Source: Elusimicrobiota bacterium (GTDB taxonomy: Bacteria; Elusimicrobiota; Elusimicrobia; UBA1565; UBA9628). Taken from it: 64,000 nt of DNA. The notes under the pieces were generated by a model, which saw nothing but the letters and a program-made list of their open reading frames with translations, searched no databases and was not told where the DNA came from. Where the stretch lies: the NCBI GenBank assembly GCA_003151975.1, contig PLZD01000032.1, positions 151,952-215,951 of the forward strand, given 5' to 3'. The translations under genes were made by a program, and so were the position numbers. Of this stretch, positions 9,122-17,833 are shown in pieces (the first letter of the stretch is position 1; every line of letters starts with the position of its first letter).

Positions 9122-10135
9122 ATCGGCCTGAAGATCCCTCCGCGACCCTCCGGTTCCCGACGACGACGCCTGGCCGCGCTTGCCACGACCCAACTCTTTG
9201 TCTTCTTCTCCTTTGGCGAGCTGATGATCCGGGTCACGGATGTCGACATGGCCTTGCTGAGGCCTTTGCTTTATTATCAAGCCGCGGACCTGCCGTTCCA
9301 TCGACCTTCCGATGACCCGAAACTGCTTTATGAACTGCGCCCGAATTTCGCGATGACCCTCCAAGGCCGCAAGATCAGCATCAACTCGCTCGGCTTCCGG
9401 GACAAAGAGAGGAGCGTCAAGAAGCCCCGCGGCGTGTTCCGGATCGTCTGCCTGGGCAGTTCCAACACCTACGGCGCGGCCGTCAACGACGACGAGACCT
9501 ATCCGGCCTACTTGGAGGCCGTCCTCAACAAGAGAGCCCCCGGACGCTATGAGGTCTGGAACGCCGGCATTAGCGCCTACGTCCTGGCCCAGTCCACCGC
9601 ATGGGCCGAAGAGATCGCGCGGAAGTACGAACCGGATCTGATCATTTTCCAGTACTACAATGTCGGCCGCAAGCCGTTCCTTCTGGGATATCCGTATTCA
9701 CGCTATTTCGACGCCGATCCCAGCCTCTATTTGGAGAACTTGAGATATCTTCCGTTCTCTTCGCGCGAACTCGATCTCGCCCTGCTGCGGCGCTGGCGTT
9801 TGTTCCGCGCGGGAATCATCCTGCTCAACCGCTGGGACGCGGTGGCTTCGAACAATCCCTTCTACAACAACCAGCGTCTCGATTTCTCCGAGTTCGAGAA
9901 CTTCTACTTGACCCACGAGCGCACGACTCACTTGGTCGACTTCTCGATCGATCCCGATCCGATCCACGCCGATCCCTTCCAAAGCTTAGGACTCAAGACC
10001 GTCTTCCTGCGCGACCACGTCCCTCCGGGGGCGCCTCCGGAATACTTAAAGGTCCATCCGCCCGCCTACGTCTACCGGCGGTATGCCGAGATTTTGATCT
10101 CCGCGTTGAGGAAGGAAGGGCTGCTGCCGCGCTGA
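9104..10135 (+). CDS. SGNH/GDSL hydrolase-like protein, membrane anchored
   Basis: A 343-residue frame. An Arg-rich stretch and one hydrophobic segment (about 24-40) suggest an N-in signal anchor. Block I of an SGNH hydrolase is visible as VCLGSSNTYGAAVND (Ser about 119 or 120), block II as WNAGISAYVLAQS, and a histidine near the end as KVHPPAYVYRRYAEIL. Such folds often act as carbohydrate O-acetyl esterases or transferases. The true start is uncertain: a good promoter lies inside the frame, so translation may begin at the in-frame CTG 9128 rather than ATG 9104. It is convergent with the receiver gene that follows. Confidence 0.7.
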   Translation: MRSCYSIGLKIPPRPSGSRRRRLAALATTQLFVFFSFGELMIRVTDVDMALLRPLLYYQAADLPFHRPSDDPKLLYELRPNFAMTLQGRKISINSLGFRDKERSVKKPRGVFRIVCLGSSNTYGAAVNDDETYPAYLEAVLNKRAPGRYEVWNAGISAYVLAQSTAWAEEIARKYEPDLIIFQYYNVGRKPFLLGYPYSRYFDADPSLYLENLRYLPFSSRELDLALLRRWRLFRAGIILLNRWDAVASNNPFYNNQRLDFSEFENFYLTHERTTHLVDFSIDPDPIHADPFQSLGLKTVFLRDHVPPGAPPEYLKVHPPAYVYRRYAEILISALRKEGLLPR

Positions 10136-10144
10136 ACCGTAGCG

Positions 10145-10173
10145 CGTCAAGCCTGCTTTAGCGGCTTTTGACG
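10145..10173. terminator. Possible hairpin between convergent genes
   Basis: CGTCAA (10145-10150) pairs with TTGACG (10168-10173), extended inward by GCC/GGC. It overlaps the 3' end of the receiver gene and follows the SGNH-like stop. T-tracts are short, so termination activity is uncertain. Confidence 0.3.
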
Positions 10174-10547
10174 AGGTCTTCGATCTCGGCCCAGAGCTTT
10201 TCCATGGTGATGGGCTTGGGCAGGAACATCGTCGCGCCCGCGAGCAGTCCTTCGGCGCGGTCGCGCGGGTCGTTGTACTGGGCCGAGGCGGAAAGCAGGA
10301 TGATGGGCGTGCGCTTGAACTCCTCGGAGCGCTTGATGATCTGGCAAAGCTCGAAGCCGTGCACGTCGGGAAGCTGGACGTCGAGGATAATCACGGACGG
10401 GCGAGCATTGCGCAGCGCGGCCAGGCCCTCGGCGCCGGAGCCGGCGCCCTCGACCTTCACGCCCTTCAGGGACATGACGTCGATGAGCGTCTCTCGGAAA
10501 TAGGCGTCGTCTTCAATGATGAACAAGCTCATTTCCGCGGTCTGCAT
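10158..10547 (-). CDS. Stand-alone receiver (CheY-like) response regulator
   Basis: A 129-residue single-domain receiver. The acidic pocket is E12-D13-D14, the phospho-acceptor is Asp 56 in VIILDVQLPD, the switch Ser is in LLSAS and the conserved lysine is 111 in FLPKP. There is no output domain, so it should act by protein contact. GGAGAAG lies 7 nt before the ATG. Upstream sit a predicted structured leader ending in a terminator hairpin and a three-box promoter. It is clearly paralogous to the receiver at 10808-11185. Confidence 0.93.
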   Translation of the reverse strand: MQTAEMSLFIIEDDAYFRETLIDVMSLKGVKVEGAGSGAEGLAALRNARPSVIILDVQLPDVHGFELCQIIKRSEEFKRTPIILLSASAQYNDPRDRAEGLLAGATMFLPKPITMEKLWAEIEDLVKSR

Positions 10548-10565
10548 ACATCTTCTCCGTACTTA

Positions 10566-10704
10566 CTTAAAAGAAACAGGGGAAGCGCTTTGGCTCAAAA
10601 CGTCGAGCCATGCACTTCCCCTGGTCGCACCCCGTTCGGCGGGGTCGTGGATACTCCGGGGCCAATTCCCCAGACTACAGGGACCTGAGAACTTCCTCAG
10701 GTCT
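10566..10704 (-). ncRNA. Candidate structured leader RNA or small RNA with terminator
   Basis: Starting about 7 nt after a TACAAT -10 (10716-10711), the minus-strand transcript could form four consecutive hairpins: GACCTGAG/CTCAGGTC (10703-10682), GGGG/CCCC (10671-10658), ACCCCG/CGGGGT (10645-10629) and a long two-part stem CAGGGGAAG/CTTCCCCTG with GGCTC/GAGCC inside (10623-10577). The last stem is followed by TTTCTTTT, as in an intrinsic terminator. The receiver start codon is only about 20 nt further on, so this may be an attenuator or a separate sRNA. It matches no riboswitch class I recognise. Confidence 0.5.
10577..10623 (-). terminator. Intrinsic terminator or attenuator before the receiver gene
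   Basis: A 9-bp GC-rich stem (10577-10585 with 10615-10623) encloses a 5-bp stem (10592-10596 with 10605-10609). A T-rich run TTTCTTTT follows on the minus strand at 10576-10569. Confidence 0.6.
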
Positions 10705-10710
10705 ATGATC

Positions 10711-10792
10711 ATTGTACCAGCCGCTTCGAAATCAGCCGAGGGGCCTAGGGCCTAGAGATGGTGAGTTAATGAGCCTAGGATAGTTAGGGACC
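10711..10792 (-). promoter_or_regulatory. Three-box promoter J (leader RNA and receiver gene)
   Basis: Minus-strand -10 TACAAT (10716-10711). GGGCC-like boxes are centred at 10750.5, 10773.5 and 10789.5, that is 37 bp from the -10 centre and then 23 and 16 bp further. A second GGGCCT (10741-10746) abuts the proximal box. The -35 position reads TCGGCT, with no match to TTGACA. Confidence 0.65.
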
Positions 10793-10807
10793 TAAGACCC
10801 AGGCCCT

Positions 10808-11185
10808 TTACTGAAGCAGCGTCTCGATCTCGGCCCAGAGCTTGTCCATGGTGACGGGCTTGCTCAGGAAAAGCGACGCGCCGGCCTGCGCGCCTTCGGC
10901 GCGCTGGCTCGCCTCGTTGTACCGGGTCCACGCCGAGATCATGATGACGGGCACGTTCTTCAAGGAATCGAGGCGCTTGATCTTTTTGCAAAGGTCGAAT
11001 CCGTGCGCATCCGGCAACTTAACATCGAGCACGATGACCGAGGGACGCGTCTGGCTCAAATCGGTGAGGGCCTGCTCCGCGCTGCCGGCACCGGAGGCCT
11101 CGATGCCGCGCAGGGACATGACGTCGATGAACGTCTCGCGGAAGTGCGCGTCGTCTTCGACGATGTAGAGCGAGGGCTTGCTCAT
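10808..11185 (-). CDS. Stand-alone receiver (CheY-like) response regulator
   Basis: A 125-residue receiver with acidic pocket E10-D11-D12, phospho-acceptor Asp 54 in VIVLDVKLPD and Lys 109 in FLSKP. It has no output domain. Its ATG at 11185 overlaps the stop of the upstream M50 protease gene (ATGA), so the two are translationally coupled and probably act together. It closely resembles the receiver at 10158-10547 (shared FRETxIDVMSL and a similar MxKLWAEIExL end), indicating a local duplication. No histidine kinase is in the window. Confidence 0.93.
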   Translation of the reverse strand: MSKPSLYIVEDDAHFRETFIDVMSLRGIEASGAGSAEQALTDLSQTRPSVIVLDVKLPDAHGFDLCKKIKRLDSLKNVPVIMISAWTRYNEASQRAEGAQAGASLFLSKPVTMDKLWAEIETLLQ

Positions 11186-12741
11186 TTTCCCCTCAAGAGC
11201 GGGTACTGCGTCTCGAGCGCGCTGACGCGCGCCGTGTAGCCGTCGGCCTGCCGCTCGAGCGAGTCCTTCCATTCGCCATCATCGGCCGTCGCGAGCTCCA
11301 TGCGAACCTGCGACAGCCGTTCCTTCATAAAGCGATGTTCCTCGACCTGAGGTTGAGCCGTCAGCGCCGGCACGCCGGTGTCGCGCATGCGGCCGACCAT
11401 CACGCCGGCGGCTGCGGGCAAGACGGCCGCGGCCAGGTGCAGGGCCGCTGCGCCCGCGCCGCCCAGCAGCAAGGTCGAGAGCCACGAGATCGCCATGGCG
11501 ACGAGGCCGAACTTCATGATGACGCCCGTGAACATCAAGAACGGAACCCAAGCAAGAGCGCCGCCTGTCCGGTAGAATTCCTTCAAGCCCTTGGCGGTCT
11601 TTTCAGGAAGGATCGCGTTGACGATGAAGTGGCCGTCCAACGGATAGAACGGCATCAGGTTGAAAAGCGCGATCGCGGCGTTCATGACCGCGAAGGTTCC
11701 GGTCGCAAACGAGAGCGTCGCAACGACGGGCACCCAGATTCCGCTCGCCGCCACCGTGCCGAGAGCCGCGAAGGTCAAAGCGCCCAGGCCCGCCAGCACG
11801 AGGTTGACGGCCGGGCCGGCGAAGGCCGCGATGGCCGCGCCCACGACCGGGCCGGTCTTCTTGAAGCGCTCGGAATCGAACTCGACGGGCTTGGCGCCGC
11901 CGATCATCATGTGGGTGGTCAGATAGGTCGCCGCCGGCAGGACGACGGTCCACAGCCAGTCCACGTGCGTGCCCCAGTCTTTCGGATTGAGGCTGCCGCG
12001 ATTGTCCAGCATCGGCTCGGGATCGCCGAGCTTGTAGGCGACACGCGCGTGCGCCACTTCATGAAGCACGAAGGAAGCGATCATCAAAGGGATCACGATC
12101 AGGCCCGCGGCGACTCCCCCCGCCGTCATCGTGCCGAGGCCGATCGCGCCGGCGCCAAACAATGCGCCCTTCGTGATGCCCGTGCGCTTGGTCGCGCGGC
12201 CGAGCAGTTGGCTCCAACGAGAACCGGAAGCGGGGGCGACAGTGTCAACAGTCCCGGAGGTCGAAGCGGCCTTGCCGCCCTGCAAAATAGTCACGACGTC
12301 GCCGCCGGCGGCGGCTGAAGGCTCTCCCGAGGACTTGGGCTCGGCGATCAGCTGCAGGCCGGGCGCGACTTCCTTGGCGATCGGCGTGATCGGACCCGCT
12401 TCAGCTTCGGGCTGGGCCATCGGCTCCGCCATGGGAAGAACGGAGAGACCCGTCTGGATCAGGCCCGTGCCGGCCGGGATCGCGTGCGCCTCGAGCCCCG
12501 GAATTTGCGCGTCGGAAATTGCGGGAATCGTCGAGAGAACGGAAACGCCTTTGATGTCGAGGTTCGGCAGAACGTTCAGCTGCGCGCCGCCGCGCCCGTT
12601 GACGATGGGACCTGATACGGCGGAACGAACCTCACCTACGACGACGTCCGCGGCCGCTGCATAGGGCGCCAAGCCCGGGGCTGTGACGGCCAGGGCCGCG
12701 ACCAGGACGCAGGAAACCGACGAGCGAATGGCTTTGATCAC
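11182..12741 (-). CDS. Exported M50 (site-2 protease-like) metalloprotease
   Basis: A 519-residue protein with a GTG start at 12741, chosen because it begins the signal peptide MIKAIRSSVSCVLVAALAVT and follows a TATAAT by 9 nt. A linker of about 140 residues ends in VTILQGGKAAS, a segment shared with two other proteins here. The membrane domain carries the zinc motif HEVAH (about 227-231) and NLMPFYPLDG with the third ligand Asp about 369, as in M50 peptidases. A helical C-terminus (KERLSQVRMELATADDGEWK) follows. It is coupled to a receiver gene, so regulated intramembrane proteolysis under phospho-control is a reasonable inference. Confidence 0.87.
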   Translation of the reverse strand: MIKAIRSSVSCVLVAALAVTAPGLAPYAAAADVVVGEVRSAVSGPIVNGRGGAQLNVLPNLDIKGVSVLSTIPAISDAQIPGLEAHAIPAGTGLIQTGLSVLPMAEPMAQPEAEAGPITPIAKEVAPGLQLIAEPKSSGEPSAAAGGDVVTILQGGKAASTSGTVDTVAPASGSRWSQLLGRATKRTGITKGALFGAGAIGLGTMTAGGVAAGLIVIPLMIASFVLHEVAHARVAYKLGDPEPMLDNRGSLNPKDWGTHVDWLWTVVLPAATYLTTHMMIGGAKPVEFDSERFKKTGPVVGAAIAAFAGPAVNLVLAGLGALTFAALGTVAASGIWVPVVATLSFATGTFAVMNAAIALFNLMPFYPLDGHFIVNAILPEKTAKGLKEFYRTGGALAWVPFLMFTGVIMKFGLVAMAISWLSTLLLGGAGAAALHLAAAVLPAAAGVMVGRMRDTGVPALTAQPQVEEHRFMKERLSQVRMELATADDGEWKDSLERQADGYTARVSALETQYPLLRGK

Positions 12742-12750
12742 CGTATCACC

Positions 12751-12832
12751 ATTATAACGGCCGTCGACGGAGCGTCGTTGGGCCCTAGGGCCCCACGTCA
12801 GGCGGGCATTGGGCCCACTACGTCTTGGGTCC
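12751..12832 (-). promoter_or_regulatory. Three-box promoter H (M50 protease)
   Basis: Minus-strand -10 TATAAT (12756-12751). Boxes are centred at 12790.5 (GGGCCC), 12813.5 (GGGCCC) and 12829.5 (GGGTCC): 37, 23 and 16 bp apart. A second GGGCCC (12780-12785) abuts the proximal box. The distal box overlaps the stop region of the upstream gene. The -35 position reads AACGAC. Confidence 0.7.
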
Positions 12833-15800
12833 CTTTTCGAGAGGAAAGCTCTTGCTGGGCTGGAGGAAATCGAGTACCGCAACTATGGTCAACGCGGCGG
12901 CCGTCACGACGAGAGTCCAGGTGATCGGCAAGGCCCGGACCAACGGGCTGAAGATGATCGGGCCCAGAATGCCAAATGCCAGCGTATAGAAATTGATCGC
13001 GGAATAGATCTTGCCCATGCTCTCGGGATAGCGCCTGCCCAGCACGTGCTGGACGAGCGCCGACCAGATCGCCATCGCCGGCGCCTGCAGCATCGAGGCC
13101 ACAACGATCGCGGCCAGCGATAAATGCAAAGTGGGCAGGAAGAAGACGCCCCAGTACAACAGCCAGCCGGCCCCGTTGAGCCACGAGCTCCAGCGGCCCT
13201 GGCGCTCCATCTTGGTCAGGCCCGTGGCGGCGTGTTGCCGCGCGTCTTTCATCAGCGGCTCGAAGCTGCGGGCCGACCAAGACCAAAGCCGCGCGCCGAG
13301 GCCCGATTCGTCGAGCAAGCGCTTGAGCTCGGCCGGGCTCTTGGCGCCGCCGAAAGCCTGGGCGTTGAGCGCCGCCGCGGCTTGCGCGAGAAATTCTTGC
13401 GAGAAGATCGCCGAGACCGGCCGCCAAGCCGGGTCTTTGCGCCAATTCTCGCGATAGCGTTCGAGAATGGCTGACTTTGCCGAGCGAACGCCGTCCAAAG
13501 CTGACTCGGCTTTTTCGTCGTCGAGACCTGCGGACGACGCGAGTCCTTTTTTGCTCGCCGCCAGCGCCGCCTCGAACTCTGGCTCGGCGCGGTCGCGGAA
13601 CATCATCATGATGAACGAGGCCAGGCCCGTGCCGAGGCCCGTGGCCGCCAGGTAGAGCCCGAAGACGCCGCCTTGCTGGTCTTTGGCGACGTGCAGGACG
13701 CCGTCGATGAAGCGCGGGATGGCGGAGAACACGATCGGATCGGCCATCAACGCCACGACCGTCGAGAACAGAAGATAGATTTTGAGGAACTTATTGTTGA
13801 AGATCAGCCGGAAGCCGTCGATGAGCTCGTGCCAGACGCTGCGCACGGGCACGACCTTGACCGGATAGCCCGCGAATTCCGCCGGGACGTCGCGGACGAG
13901 CGTTGCGTCGCCCTTGACCTCGACGAGCAGCACGGGCTTGTTGTCGACGCGCGCAGCACTCACGCCTTTGATGACGGGACCGGCGCCCGCGGCCAGGAAG
14001 ATCGCGAGGATCGACGGCCAGAGGCCGCGCTTGGGTTTCAATTTGGCCCACAGGTCGCGCCGCGCCTGCAGCATCTCGTCGCGCGGGATGCGCAGCTTGC
14101 GGTACAAGAGCATGGTGCCCATGATCATCAAACCATAGAGCCCGTAACTGAGCGCGTTGCCCGAAAGAAATCCGAAGCGCGCGTCCATCATGACGATGAA
14201 CGAGCCCGCCATCAGCGGTCCGATGATGCCCACCAGGCTCATGATCAAGTTGAAGACCGCGTTGGCCTTGTTGTAGTACGCCGTGTCTTCGGCAAGTATT
14301 CTGTTGAAAGCGACGCTTGCTGCGGTCGTGCTCGTGCTCTGCAGGAAGCCCGCGGCAAAAAGAATCATCTGGAACGCGATAAAAGAAAGCGCGCCGAAGT
14401 GGAACAAAAGCGGCACTGCGAGCAGCATCAGCGAGCGGCCGAGGTAAGTCCAGACCATGATTTTCTGCACGGAGAAGCGGTCCACGGCCGCGCCCGTGGC
14501 CATGCTCGACACGAGCTGAGCTCCGGAGGTCGCCGCGCGGTTATAGAGCACGCGCTGGGGCTGGTCGTCCTTGGGGTCGACGAGCCTCGGCAGGGCCGTG
14601 TAGTGAAAATCGAGGCCGAGGCTCAGCAAGGCCTGGCCCCAGGTGAACTTCCAGAACTCCTTGTTGCGCGCCTTGTCGGGAAGCACGCGGACGAAGGCCT
14701 TGAACTTCTCCCACGCGCGGCGCAGCCAGTTCGCGCGGGCCGGCTCCGAGGCCGGGGCCAGAGACGGCGGCGGCTGGGGCCGGAAATCCTGCGCGCCGTT
14801 CTTGTGCAGCGTCTCGGCGATGTCGTGCAAGGTCTCGATGCGCTTGGCGGTGTCCGGGTGAGTGACCCACAGATTAAACATCCAGTCGTCGTTCTTGTCG
14901 GCGGCCCACTGCGGCCGCCCGTCGTCCTTGGGCAGCACGCCGGCCTGCCGCAGCTGAGCGATCGGATCGACGGTCATGAACTGCGACAGCGCCGCCAGCC
15001 GCGGCATATGGGAATACTCGAACGAGAATCCGGGTTTAGGTCTCCAAGTCGTCAGCATCCCGAGCGCCAGCGCCAAGGCCTCCGGATCGTCGGTCAGATA
15101 CGCGCCGTCCTGGTCGGCTTGCGCTTCGTTGTTGCGCGAGCCGGCCATCTGAATGATCTGCAGGATCGTCGGGCCCCAAAGCGCCGCGAAGACGCGCAGC
15201 AAGGCGGGGAAGGTCCGGATCGCCGCGCCCGCCGTTATGGGATCGACGAGCTTCGCGTTGTCAGAATCGGCCTTAGCCGCCTCGATCGAGAGCACGCGCG
15301 AACTTGCCTCGGGCGACGCGGCGACGGGCGTGTCCGCACGGCCGGTGATCCTGCGCGCGGCGGCCTTAACGTGCCCGACGCCCCACATCACCCCGTAGGA
15401 CGCGAAAGCGACCGCCGACGACATCGCGCCGGAAATCGAGCCGATGAGCATGTGCCGGTCGGTCACATGAGAGAATTCGTGCCCCAGCACGCCGCGCAGC
15501 ATGCGCCGACCCAGCGCTTGGATCTGGGCGTCGCTGGCGCGCACCAGCGCCTGCGACAACTCGTTGGCGGCGGCGTCGGCTGATAGGCCGGGCACCGAGC
15601 CCGAAATCGCCTTGCGGAAGACGCGGAACTGTTTACCCTGCACGTCGTTTGATGCCGACTGCACGAGGCGGAGCAGGCCTTCTCGCGCATTCTGCGGGTC
15701 GAGCAGCAGGTCCATGATGCCGTCGGTGACGCCGATCGTCGCGTGGTTGGGCCCGGGACCCGCGGCGAACGCGTTGGGCAAGCCGGTCGGCACTCGGACT

Positions 15801-17791
15801 TTCTCCGACGGCTTGATGGGCTTCTTGCCCTGCTCGGCGCGCCGCGCGTTGACGAGGCCCAGGACCTCGCCGACCGCATCGGAGTAGGCCGAGTAGTATT
15901 TCGGCATGTTCTCAGGCGTGGCGGGCTCGGCCTTCATGAGCCTCTTGACGAGCCAGCGCGAGAAAACGAGCTGCGGGATCATCAACACGGCGCTAACGGC
16001 TAGATTTTTGAAAAGTGCGCCGAAGCCGAAGACCGTGGCGCCGAGGCCGAACCCCACGCCGAGCATCAGCGTCAGGATCGCGGCCGTCTTGGCCCAATGA
16101 TAGACGCGCGGCATCGCCGACTCGAGGCGGCCGACGAGCGGCGCCGTCTCCTCCGCTCCCTTCTCGGTCGATGGCGCGGGCTTGGCCCCGGGATGGAGCT
16201 TGCGCAGCAGGCGCTCGGTCCAGTGCGCCGCGCGCTCCGGCGCGAAGGCCAGCACGAGGAAGGTCAGCGGGCTCGCGAATCCCGTGATCGCCGTGTAGAC
16301 GAGCAGGGCGCCGTAGAGCCGGTTGAAATTGAGGACCGCGCCCGCGATCTTCTTGATAATCTTGAAAGTCTCGGTCGCGGCGATCTTCTGCGCGAGGCGG
16401 TAGATCTTCTCGGCCCAGGCCGAGCCGAACATCCCGACCGAGAGCGTGATCAACGCGGATCGCCCGAACGAATGAGCGCCCTCCGCGTTCGTCTTTTCCT
16501 CGTTTCCTTTATCGCCGAAAAGCGTCCACGCCGCGAAGGCGACGTTGGTCAGCACGGCGCCGTAGCCGGAGGTGAGCGCGAAGACCACTCCCATCATGAC
16601 CCAGTTAAACGCGGGAAAGCGCATCTTCTGCGGCGAGCCGGGGATCGAGAACGGCTGGCCGGTCTCGGCCGAGCGGACGATCCTGCCGAGAAAGAAAGAG
16701 ACCGTCGCCATCACGGGCAGGGCCATCATGCCGATGAGCGGACCGAGCGCGATGGCGCCGGCGCCGCCAAGGCCCATAATGAGCGGCAAAGCCGCGAGCA
16801 CGCCGCCCGTCGCGAGCACGTCGAGCGCTTTGCCGCCGCCGACCAGCGACAGCACGGTCAGCCCGCCCGTGGCCAGGCCGAACGGCACTCCCGAGGACGC
16901 CATCTGCGAGACGAGCGCCAGCGAGAAAGCGGGCGCCGCGATGACGATGGCGCCCACGAAAGCTCCGATGGCGAGATCGACGACGAGCTTGACCTTGGAG
17001 AGCGCCGGAGAGTCGTGCCTGGCGAGACGGTACCGGGTGTAGAGCGCGGCCGGCAAAAGCAGCGCGCCCGAGCTCACGGCCCAAACCGCGGCCACCGGCA
17101 CCGCGCCGAAAATCAAGGGCGCAAGCATCACGGCCAGCGCCTGCACGCCGACGACGACGCCGGCCGCGGCGGCGGCGCGCAGCGCCGACACGGCGAACTT
17201 CAGGAGCTTGGGCCTCAGCGCCTTCTTCGCAGCGGCAGGAACCGGCGGCGCGGAGCGCGTTGTTTCGTGAGAAGATGAGACCGACAGTCCATTATCAGAC
17301 GCCGCCGAGTCCGCGGCTTCGACGGCTCCATCGGAAGAAGACTCAGCCGTCCCTCCCTGGAGGATCGTCGTCACGTCGTCGCCCGCGCGCGCAGAGCCTT
17401 CGCCTGAGGCCCCCGGCTTATTGATCGCCTGCAGTCCGGGCGCTACGGCCTTGGCGATTTGCGCGGCGTCCTCCTTGGCGGGCGTCGCGGGAGCCTTCAA
17501 CGGCTGCGCGAGCGGAATCGCTTGAGGCGCGACGGAAGGAGATATGGGCGACGGGAGCTCGGGCACGGCGGGAAGCGTGCGCTGCGTCGGGTCGATTCCA
17601 AGCGCGCCGGGCGCCACCGGCAAGGGACCCGCACCCTTGAGCACGTTGAGCTGGGAGGTTCCGATCTGAATCGGACGGACGGCGCCCGCCGGCGGCGCGT
17701 TGACGATCTCGGCGGCGGCGGCGTAGGGGAGAATGCCTGGCGAGGCCGTGACGACGGACGCGCAAAGCAAGCCGCAGATAAGCCGCTTCAT
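12818..17791 (-). CDS. Giant exported fusion: polytopic region, M48 (HtpX-like) metalloprotease and MFS transporter
   Basis: A 1657-residue protein. Signal peptide (MKRLICGLLCASVVTASPGI), then a Pro/Ala-rich linker with VAPGLQAINKPGASGEGSA and TTILQGG. Next comes a region of many hydrophobic segments (about 190-590). The M48 domain follows, with zinc motif HEFSH at 771-775, third ligand in RNNEAQADQDGAYL near 887 and THPDTAKRIETL. From about 1010 to the end is an MFS-like transporter (LVSSMATGAAVDRFSVQKIM, GLYLAATGLGTGLASFIMMM). Such a protease-transporter fusion is unusual. ATG 17791 was chosen for the signal peptide and follows TATAAT by about 42 nt. Coupled protein processing and export is a guess. 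Confidence 0.85.
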   Translation of the reverse strand: MKRLICGLLCASVVTASPGILPYAAAAEIVNAPPAGAVRPIQIGTSQLNVLKGAGPLPVAPGALGIDPTQRTLPAVPELPSPISPSVAPQAIPLAQPLKAPATPAKEDAAQIAKAVAPGLQAINKPGASGEGSARAGDDVTTILQGGTAESSSDGAVEAADSAASDNGLSVSSSHETTRSAPPVPAAAKKALRPKLLKFAVSALRAAAAAGVVVGVQALAVMLAPLIFGAVPVAAVWAVSSGALLLPAALYTRYRLARHDSPALSKVKLVVDLAIGAFVGAIVIAAPAFSLALVSQMASSGVPFGLATGGLTVLSLVGGGKALDVLATGGVLAALPLIMGLGGAGAIALGPLIGMMALPVMATVSFFLGRIVRSAETGQPFSIPGSPQKMRFPAFNWVMMGVVFALTSGYGAVLTNVAFAAWTLFGDKGNEEKTNAEGAHSFGRSALITLSVGMFGSAWAEKIYRLAQKIAATETFKIIKKIAGAVLNFNRLYGALLVYTAITGFASPLTFLVLAFAPERAAHWTERLLRKLHPGAKPAPSTEKGAEETAPLVGRLESAMPRVYHWAKTAAILTLMLGVGFGLGATVFGFGALFKNLAVSAVLMIPQLVFSRWLVKRLMKAEPATPENMPKYYSAYSDAVGEVLGLVNARRAEQGKKPIKPSEKVRVPTGLPNAFAAGPGPNHATIGVTDGIMDLLLDPQNAREGLLRLVQSASNDVQGKQFRVFRKAISGSVPGLSADAAANELSQALVRASDAQIQALGRRMLRGVLGHEFSHVTDRHMLIGSISGAMSSAVAFASYGVMWGVGHVKAAARRITGRADTPVAASPEASSRVLSIEAAKADSDNAKLVDPITAGAAIRTFPALLRVFAALWGPTILQIIQMAGSRNNEAQADQDGAYLTDDPEALALALGMLTTWRPKPGFSFEYSHMPRLAALSQFMTVDPIAQLRQAGVLPKDDGRPQWAADKNDDWMFNLWVTHPDTAKRIETLHDIAETLHKNGAQDFRPQPPPSLAPASEPARANWLRRAWEKFKAFVRVLPDKARNKEFWKFTWGQALLSLGLDFHYTALPRLVDPKDDQPQRVLYNRAATSGAQLVSSMATGAAVDRFSVQKIMVWTYLGRSLMLLAVPLLFHFGALSFIAFQMILFAAGFLQSTSTTAASVAFNRILAEDTAYYNKANAVFNLIMSLVGIIGPLMAGSFIVMMDARFGFLSGNALSYGLYGLMIMGTMLLYRKLRIPRDEMLQARRDLWAKLKPKRGLWPSILAIFLAAGAGPVIKGVSAARVDNKPVLLVEVKGDATLVRDVPAEFAGYPVKVVPVRSVWHELIDGFRLIFNNKFLKIYLLFSTVVALMADPIVFSAIPRFIDGVLHVAKDQQGGVFGLYLAATGLGTGLASFIMMMFRDRAEPEFEAALAASKKGLASSAGLDDEKAESALDGVRSAKSAILERYRENWRKDPAWRPVSAIFSQEFLAQAAAALNAQAFGGAKSPAELKRLLDESGLGARLWSWSARSFEPLMKDARQHAATGLTKMERQGRWSSWLNGAGWLLYWGVFFLPTLHLSLAAIVVASMLQAPAMAIWSALVQHVLGRRYPESMGKIYSAINFYTLAFGILGPIIFSPLVRALPITWTLVVTAAALTIVAVLDFLQPSKSFPLEKGPKT

Positions 17792-17833
17792 GCCCGGCCT
17801 TTTGTCGTCATAGTTGCGGGGGCGTCTTCGGGC

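Noticed and set aside
12776-12833. The GGGCCC-rich intergenic sequences read as terminators of upstream genes
   Set aside because: They lack T-tracts on either strand, and their spacing is fixed relative to the downstream -10 rather than to upstream stop codons.
13673-15583. A 636-codon open frame on the plus strand opposite the M48-MFS gene
   Set aside because: It is a GC-driven shadow: its product is rich in Arg, Asp, Glu, His and Gln with no domain, while the minus strand has an M48 zinc motif and transporter.
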